A DNA stretch of 64,000 nucleotides from Owenia fusiformis (taxonomy: Eukaryota > Annelida > Polychaeta > Sabellida > Oweniidae): NCBI GenBank assembly GCA_903813345.2, contig CAIIXF020000005.1:41519394-41583393 (forward strand), given 5' to 3'. The notes under the pieces were generated by a model, which was not told where the DNA came from, did no database searches, and worked only from the letters and a program-made list of their open reading frames with translations. This document shows positions 57,795 to 64,000 of the stretch, one piece after another. How positions within the stretch are numbered: position 1 is the first letter of the stretch; every line of letters begins with the position of its first letter. Both the position numbers and the translations under genes were made by a program.

Positions 57795-58365
57795 TCTGAA
57801 TTCAGGCAGATGTTTTACTCTATGCAACTCTTAGTATGGGAAAATATGTGTCTGAATTCAGACATGCCCACACATTTTTAATTTAAAAAAAGACTTATAT
57901 CTGAGATTTTGGTGCATGAATTCAGACAAGATTCTCTTAAACTAAAATAAGGTGTCTGAATTCAGACACTTTGCTAAGCTTGGATGAGGTGCCTGAATTC
58001 AGACAACGTCCTATAAAACTGAAATAAGGTGTCTGAATTCAGACAACTCGCTAAGCTTGGATGAGGTGCCTGAATTCAGACAACATTCCATAAAACTGAA
58101 ATATGGTGTCTGAATTCAGACACTTTGCTAAGCTTGGATGAGGTGCCTGAATTCAGACAACAATCTATAAAACTGAAATAAGGTGTCTGAATTCAGACAC
58201 TTTGCTAAGCTTGGATGAGGTGCCTGAATTCAGACAACAATCTATAAAATTGAAATATAGTGTCTGAATTCAGACAACTTGCTAAGCTTGGATGAGGTGC
58301 CTGAATTCAGACAACAATCTATAAAACTGAAATAAGGTGCCTGAATTCAGACATTCTAGTAAACT
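57795..58365. repeat. 77-bp satellite built on the palindrome TGTCTGAATTCAGACA
   Basis: GAATTC centres recur with alternating 37- and 40-bp spacing (57958, 57995, 58035, 58072, ...), giving a 77-bp unit with about five copies plus degenerate ones back to 57795. Each half unit carries the 16-bp palindrome or a G/C variant, separated by GCTAAGCTTGGATGAGG or CTATAAAACTGAAATAAGG. Confidence 0.9.
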
Positions 58366-58737
58366 GACATTACAGGTAAGGATTCAGAAATTATTGTTTT
58401 CACTTCTGTTTTTTAATCGAAATTGATGTTTGAATTCAAATTCATTAAGTCAACATTTGTGTGTTAAAAGCAATTTCGCTTCCATTCATAAGTTTGGCAA
58501 CAGAAATTTTCATTGGATTGCAATTAACATGTCTTATATAATGTGTTAATTGCAATTCTATATAAGTACAATTTTACATTTTATGACAAGATATTTTTAA
58601 AAAGTAGTTCATCACGTACAGATCAAGTAATCTTTAGCATTACAGAAAATACTTCATTAGAAGATACTGTAACTGATGGTACAGCAGGCAGAAGATTTAT
58701 CATTTTAACTTTTTTATTCTAAATCACACCTGATCAT

Positions 58738-60126
58738 CGACAACGTACAGTGACAAAATATACCCCCGTACACTTTTGATGTGCAGTGTCACTATTCTAA
58801 CTGATATGAAGCAAAAGATATGATGTAGGTGTGATGTAGGTTTTAAAAATTAATCTGAGGAATGCATAAAAAATTTCATGTTTAATTTTGTGTGTATTCG
58901 ATTAGGAAAACCATTAGCTTTCTGATTATGTTAAAAGATATTCGAGCAGTGCTCGATTTTTTTCATAGTAAATCTAACCACAAACAATGATCGGTTGGAA
59001 AATGTTGGGTTTTTCACATTTACTTTGATCATTTTTCCCCCTGTCGCCTAAGAGTGTCAATTATTTTTATGAGAATATGTTTCCCTAAGTTACACAATTA
59101 AGGTCGGTTGAAAATTTAATAAATATTCATGTTTTGGTTAAAATAATAAAAATCAAAAAAATACAAATGTGCCTTGTCATCTTGATGTACGTTGTCCCAA
59201 CGAACTTACATATCTGAATTCACAGTTAACCCTGACAACATATTTTTAATAACACTAATGGGCAGGGGGATCAGATTAATTTAAAACTGAAACTTAACAA
59301 TCACAGTATTACTTAAACTTGATTGAACCATAGTATTGAACCTCAACACTTTCCAGATATTGCATAAAGAGGATTTTAAAAAGTCATCTTCAACTAGCTA
59401 GTATAAATCTCTCTATCAACTTCTTAAGATAATTAAAATTCATAAAAGTGTTTCTTATTACGTTAAAGTACAGATGTCAAGTGATCAAGGGGTAAGAGGC
59501 TAACACCCCATGGTCACATATTAATCACCACACCAACACTTTTATAAAATGAAATGACATTCAACAAGATTTAAAAATCAAATTTACCTTAACTTTAGAA
59601 CATCTGTATTGGGGATAATTGAACATGTTCCTTAAACATAACTTGTTTAATTATTGCATTGTTCAATATAACATCTCGTGAATTTCATTTACACTGACAC
59701 CCTTCAGTGGAGTTGACAACTACTCTTCTGATTTTTTAAAATTACACCCAATACATAATATTTATCAAATCTTCACTCATCTTAAATTGTGTAGTTTAGA
59801 GAAACATATTCTCATAAAAATAAATGACACTCTTAGGCGACAGGAGAAAAAATGATCAAAGGAAATGTGAAAACCCCAACATTTTCCAACCGATCAATTT
59901 TTGTTGGTAGACTAACTATGAAAAAATCAAGCATTGCTTTTAAATCTTTTAATGTAATCAGAAAGCTAAAAGTCGAATGCATACAAAATTAAAGATGAAA
60001 TTGAAATCTTTCAAGTATTCCCAAAATTAATTTTTGAAAACCTACATCACACCTGCATCATCAGTTTTTAGTGACACTGTACAATATAAAGTGTGCAACG
60101 GTATATTTTGTCACTGTACATTGTCG
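58738..60126. mobile_element. 1.4-kb foldback element with ~370-bp arms
   Basis: Left CGACAACGTACAGTGACAAA and right TTTGTCACTGTACATTGTCG are inverted; matching continues inward through GATGTAGGTTTT, ATTTTCCAACCGATC and CTCTTAGGCGACAGG to about 59115/59790. No coding sequence. Confidence 0.8.
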
Positions 60127-61086
60127 ATGGTTAGGCATGTAAATATGAGTAATACTCTAGTTCTTTCATAATACATTATAATCTATTAGCTTCATCATTA
60201 TACTAGCCCAAGTTCTAATTTAACGATTTCTAAAAAAATTCTGAAGTAAATTAGGGTCATATTCATCAAGTCTATCTTCGCATTTTGTCAGATTCATCTT
60301 CAAGGAATTTACAATGGCTTTGACGTTTGCCACATAAATTGATCCCACCATATCACTGGCTTTGACTCAACAGTGAGAGTGTTCATTCCTATATAGAGAG
60401 ATGCTATCTTCCCCAATTTCATCTTAAAGCTAAAGCTTCTTTTTCAAGATTGGTGTCGTATTTGGCTCTAATGGCTCAATTAATGATCTTTGATCTTGCT
60501 TGCTTTTTCTGTGTTATATTGTGCAACAAATGAACATGCGCAATGGCAATCCTTGTATTGACATGCATACATGTTGTTGCTTTGGAAATAGCCAACATAA
60601 ACCGCTCGCCGTTTTTTTGGTCTCAAACATCACCTGGAATTAAACAAAAGAAAACTATAATATTATTTAAGTAATATAATAATATTAAGTAATATTGCTG
60701 TACAGGGTGTCATTTTAGGAAATAACTACTTGATATTTAAAGTCATGTAACATTGTGACTATATCAGGCTGGTAGTCATGAAATATGGTTGGCATGGTTA
60801 GTCACAGGTGGTCAAAGTTTTGTCCAGCTTAGGGGAGCATGCTATTTTTCATTAAAAAAACATTTAGAAAACTTCACAAATTATTTTTTAACTCAAATAT
60901 TTTGTCATACCAAAGAAAATAACCTATCCCATGCAATGGGTATATTATTTGCGGATATCCTTCACTTCTCTTTGAAGTCCAATAATACTAAGAGTAAGAT
61001 CTATTGAAAACGGCACCAGAGTATCACACTCTAAAATGTACCATTTCTTTTGATGGCACGATATAATGAAATGATAATATTATAAG
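60127..61086. other. Intergenic, no gene
   Basis: A lone mariner-like end (TACAGGGTGTCATTTTAGG, 60702) and a fragment GTCCAGCTTAGGGGAGCA (60823) related to 61802. No coding signal. Confidence 0.5.
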
Positions 61087-61708
61087 TTATTGAATGATTT
61101 GAAGTCCAATACAGTAGATATTCTGCTCGAGAAATTCTGTTTTGGCAAGAGACGGAGTTGAGTGCCAATACAGGATATCGAGACAGAATATATCCTGTAT
61201 TGCACTTCAAATCATTCAAAAACGTTTTTATCGTGTGGTCCTCTGTATTGCTACTGAGATTGTCCCTTTGTTACCAATATTTTTTATGTATTGCGACGGA
61301 GATGATCAATGGGGACAATCTCAGTAGCAATACAGATAGGTACAGCACAAGAACTGACCAATCAGAGGGCTTCATTTTACAGATCATACGATGATGTAAG
61401 TTATTGAATGATTTGAAGTGCAATAAAGGATATATTCTGCTTGAGAAATTCAGTATTGGAAGGAGACGAAGTCAAGTGCTAATACAGAATATCGAGACAG
61501 AATATATCCTGCATTGCACTTCAAATCATTCAATAACATTTTTATCGTGTTATCCTCTGTATTGCTACTGAGATTGTTCCCTCGGTACCAATATTTTCTG
61601 TATTGCGACGGAGATGATCAATGGGGACAATCTCAGTAGCAATACAGATTGGTAGAGCACAGGAACTGACCAATCAGAAGGCTTTATTTTACAGATCATA
61701 CGATGATA
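61087..61708. repeat. 314-bp tandem duplication, each unit with two hairpins
   Basis: Two copies, starting TTATTGAATGATTTGAAG at 61087 and 61401. Each has a first hairpin (TTGAATGATTTGAAGTSCAA against its inverse about 110 bp on) and a second (GTATTGCTACTGAGATTGT against ACAATCTCAGTAGCAATAC), then a shared tail AACTGACCAATCAGA. Confidence 0.88.
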
Positions 61709-61796
61709 GCATATGTTTTCAGCATAACTCTGATGGTTTTAATAAGATCTATTGGATCTTTTTAATTTTTTCTATAAAAAATAATGTTTATTTTTT

Positions 61797-61868
61797 TTTG
61801 TCCAGCTTGGGGGAGCAGTTTTGTATTCTATGTTTGAAATACAAAACTGGTCCAAGCTGGACAAACAA
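61797..61868. repeat. Imperfect hairpin TTTGTCCAGCTTGG
   Basis: TTTGTCCAGCTTGG pairs with CCAAGCTGGACAAA and, inside, AGTTTTGTATT with AATACAAAACT: a stem of about 26 bp around a short loop. Confidence 0.8.
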
Positions 61869-64000
61869 AGATACAATGAATATCTTTCCATTGGGCATTA
61901 AAGACTTTCCTTTGGTGGGGAACAATGAATTTAATTATATTTATGCAAAATTGATTCTACTTTTAAAGTAAATGGAATTGTTTAATTAATGTATTACAAA
62001 AGTGTATTTTGGAAATGAAGGATGCATGTAGGTTGTAATTATAATATATTCAAAGGTTCCATCACATACAACTTACAAATGGGCCTACTCTGCATTAAAA
62101 TTCTGAGTCAACCCTTTCAACAAATAATCAGTATCTAATATTGCAATAATGTTTAATGTACAGTATAATGGTATAATGACAAAAACAATGTACTAAAAAA
62201 ACAATGACTATGATATATGGCATTAATTAAATTATTAATTACAATTAAAACGGTTGATTGAAAACTTCAACATTATAAACTTGAAAGGGAATTCAATGAT
62301 GCAATAAGTTTTATTTTCCAAACTGCAAAATCAATGAATTGATCAGTTTGATACAATGAGTCAACGTAAATGTCAAAAACGTGCAAAACGTGCAAAACAG
62401 CTAAAATATCTTCTGCCACAATTTCCTTTCTGAAAAACTACATTTACCATTGCAAATATAATAGTTTTGAAATCATATACATAAACCTTACAATGACATG
62501 AGATAGTATAAAATCAGCTTTGTATCATAAATGGTTCATATTCAACTTTAAACCCATTTTCTCAAAACCACAAAAATGTCACTTAGGAAACACTAGATCA
62601 GTCAGTTCTCTAAAGCTTACTTAGTATGATATAACCCTCTCCCCCTTATCACAACATTACATAATCTTTATGTTTATTTTACTTGGGGAGGGCAAAAATT
62701 AACATTTTGAAATTTAACCCACTTGTATCAGTGTGTCAGATGCTAGAGGTGTGGATGTAACACAACTAACATGGGATATATTTTAAAAGGGGTGGTATCA
62801 TATATGTTTAATCTAAATAAGCTTCCTTTTCAATATGAAATAACCTTCCTTTTCTAAAATGTTTGAGATATTCCCTTTATAAAAAATATAAATGATCCGA
62901 TTCAAATTCACGGTTTGTGATTAATGATTTAAGGTCATGGAAAAAGTTTAGTGTTGACAAGTTGGTGATCACATCACTGAAGTAGGTTGATTAATTTGAC
63001 ATGTTCCTGGTACCAGAACTTTGGCATCAGCATTTGCAAGGAAGCATAAATAAGCTGTGTCCTTGAATCTTGTTATAAACCAAATACATAGTGGCTTCAT
63101 TGTTTTAAAGCTTTAACATTATAACATAAAAAGTGTTCCTCTAAAACTGGATTTTAGCTGAGACTCAAGAATTTGGGTGTAACTAAGTATTTTCACAATT
63201 TAATAATAGTCACAATAGTCCACAATGTATCTTCAACTTTGATCAACTTTCTAATTTAACTTCGTATTTGAGGAACTTGCATGTCATTACATAATTTTCA
63301 GCCAAATTGATCAGAGTATCTGTGATTACAATTATATTTGTTGCATCTCAATTACTATCTTTTACTCTTTCACCGATATCGAAACACTTAGTATTCCCTA
63401 GAAAAATTGACACTTTGCTTTTGATACTTTGATCAATAATTATCGCCCAAATCTTGACAATTAATATTCTCTTGGTGGCATGCTAACACATAACTTACCT
63501 CATAGCCCAAAGAATATAACAATGCTTTAGATTGAGGTTGAAACTTGATGAGCATCTGCTGTGTTTCATATTTATTTTTCCTATTGGTTGTTTATCCATT
63601 TTCTTCTTTGATGTTTTTGAACATTATTTCTAATATTTGCAATACATCAAATGAATTTTGAGCCCTTGCTGACACTTTAGCATCAGGATGGTCCTATTAG
63701 CCTATATTCATTAATATCAATTAATTAGTATCAAGCTTGGCCCTGAATTGCATTTGAAACATGCTGTATTCTAACAAGGTTAAACTAGCCTGGATTCTGT
63801 ATTTGACACATTTTATTAAAAAGAAAGTTTGATCCATTTAAGGTCTCATGGAAGTTAACAGGAAATGACAAAACAAAAAATGACAAAGCCATGCTGGATT
63901 TTGAAAATTTTTTGAACCAAGATAACAGAGTTCTGTTTGGACCTCCAGTCAGTTTAACTAGTTCCAAATATCATTTACATGACCAGGAACACAATTGAAA
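61869..64000. other. Intergenic, no recognisable feature
   Basis: AT-rich. No ORF with family signature, no array, no inverted repeat that I can support. Confidence 0.6.

Noticed and set aside
61142-61971. Small plus-strand ORFs
   Set aside because: They run through the duplicated hairpins; no recognisable protein.

Overview
The window is metazoan nuclear DNA: AT-rich, with long introns, GT-AG splice sites and dense transposon fragments. A CTTNBP2-type gene, a protein with a short-chain-collagen-C4-like C-terminal domain, and a non-LTR retrotransposon carrying a 2A-like peptide together suggest a marine invertebrate (invertebrate deuterostome or lophotrochozoan). I cannot name the species.

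The backbone is a plus-strand CTTNBP2 (cortactin-binding protein 2) gene, already open at base 1 and followed through 15 exons to a stop at 46560. The exon phases close exactly (1112 codons plus stop inside the window). Order: N-terminal CortBP2 coiled coil (1-660, 5001-about 5400), disordered Ser/Pro-rich region (to 6266, then 7161-7235 and 14190-14307), ankyrin repeats (17638-19583), C-terminal NTPase-like region with an intact Walker A motif (19836-21066, continuing at 45920-46560). Its introns hold a 135-bp satellite, a mariner foldback, a 2.4-kb TIR element, a hAT-like MITE, and a 41-bp minisatellite of 32 tandem 3' splice sites running straight into the exon at 5001.

The main discovery is at 21794-45916. 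A 24.1-kb DNA transposon with perfect 37-bp terminal inverted repeats and a TA target duplication sits inside the 3' splice site of a CTTNBP2 intron that was about 0.73 kb long before. Removing it restores a textbook acceptor (branch point, pyrimidine tract, TTAG) joined to the exon at 45920. It carries two divergent, intron-rich, intact genes: a TNP2/EnSpm-like (CMC) DDE transposase (plus strand, 12 exons, 826 aa) and a BEN-domain protein (minus strand, 9 exons, 766 aa, with an APTEGPTV-type octapeptide array). Inside both ends lie clusters of GCAATSATTGC-like quasi-palindromes, resembling the subterminal repeats of CACTA elements. The BEN protein is a natural candidate for the factor that binds them.

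At 46869-50780, tail to tail with CTTNBP2, is a minus-strand intronless gene for a secreted coiled-coil protein with N-glycosylation sequons at a fixed heptad position. At 53032-56769 is a nearly full-length non-LTR retrotransposon with an intact endonuclease/RT ORF, a DIEVNPGP 2A-like motif, a poly(A) tail and a 9-bp target duplication. From 56.8 kb to the end I see no gene, only satellites and foldback repeats.
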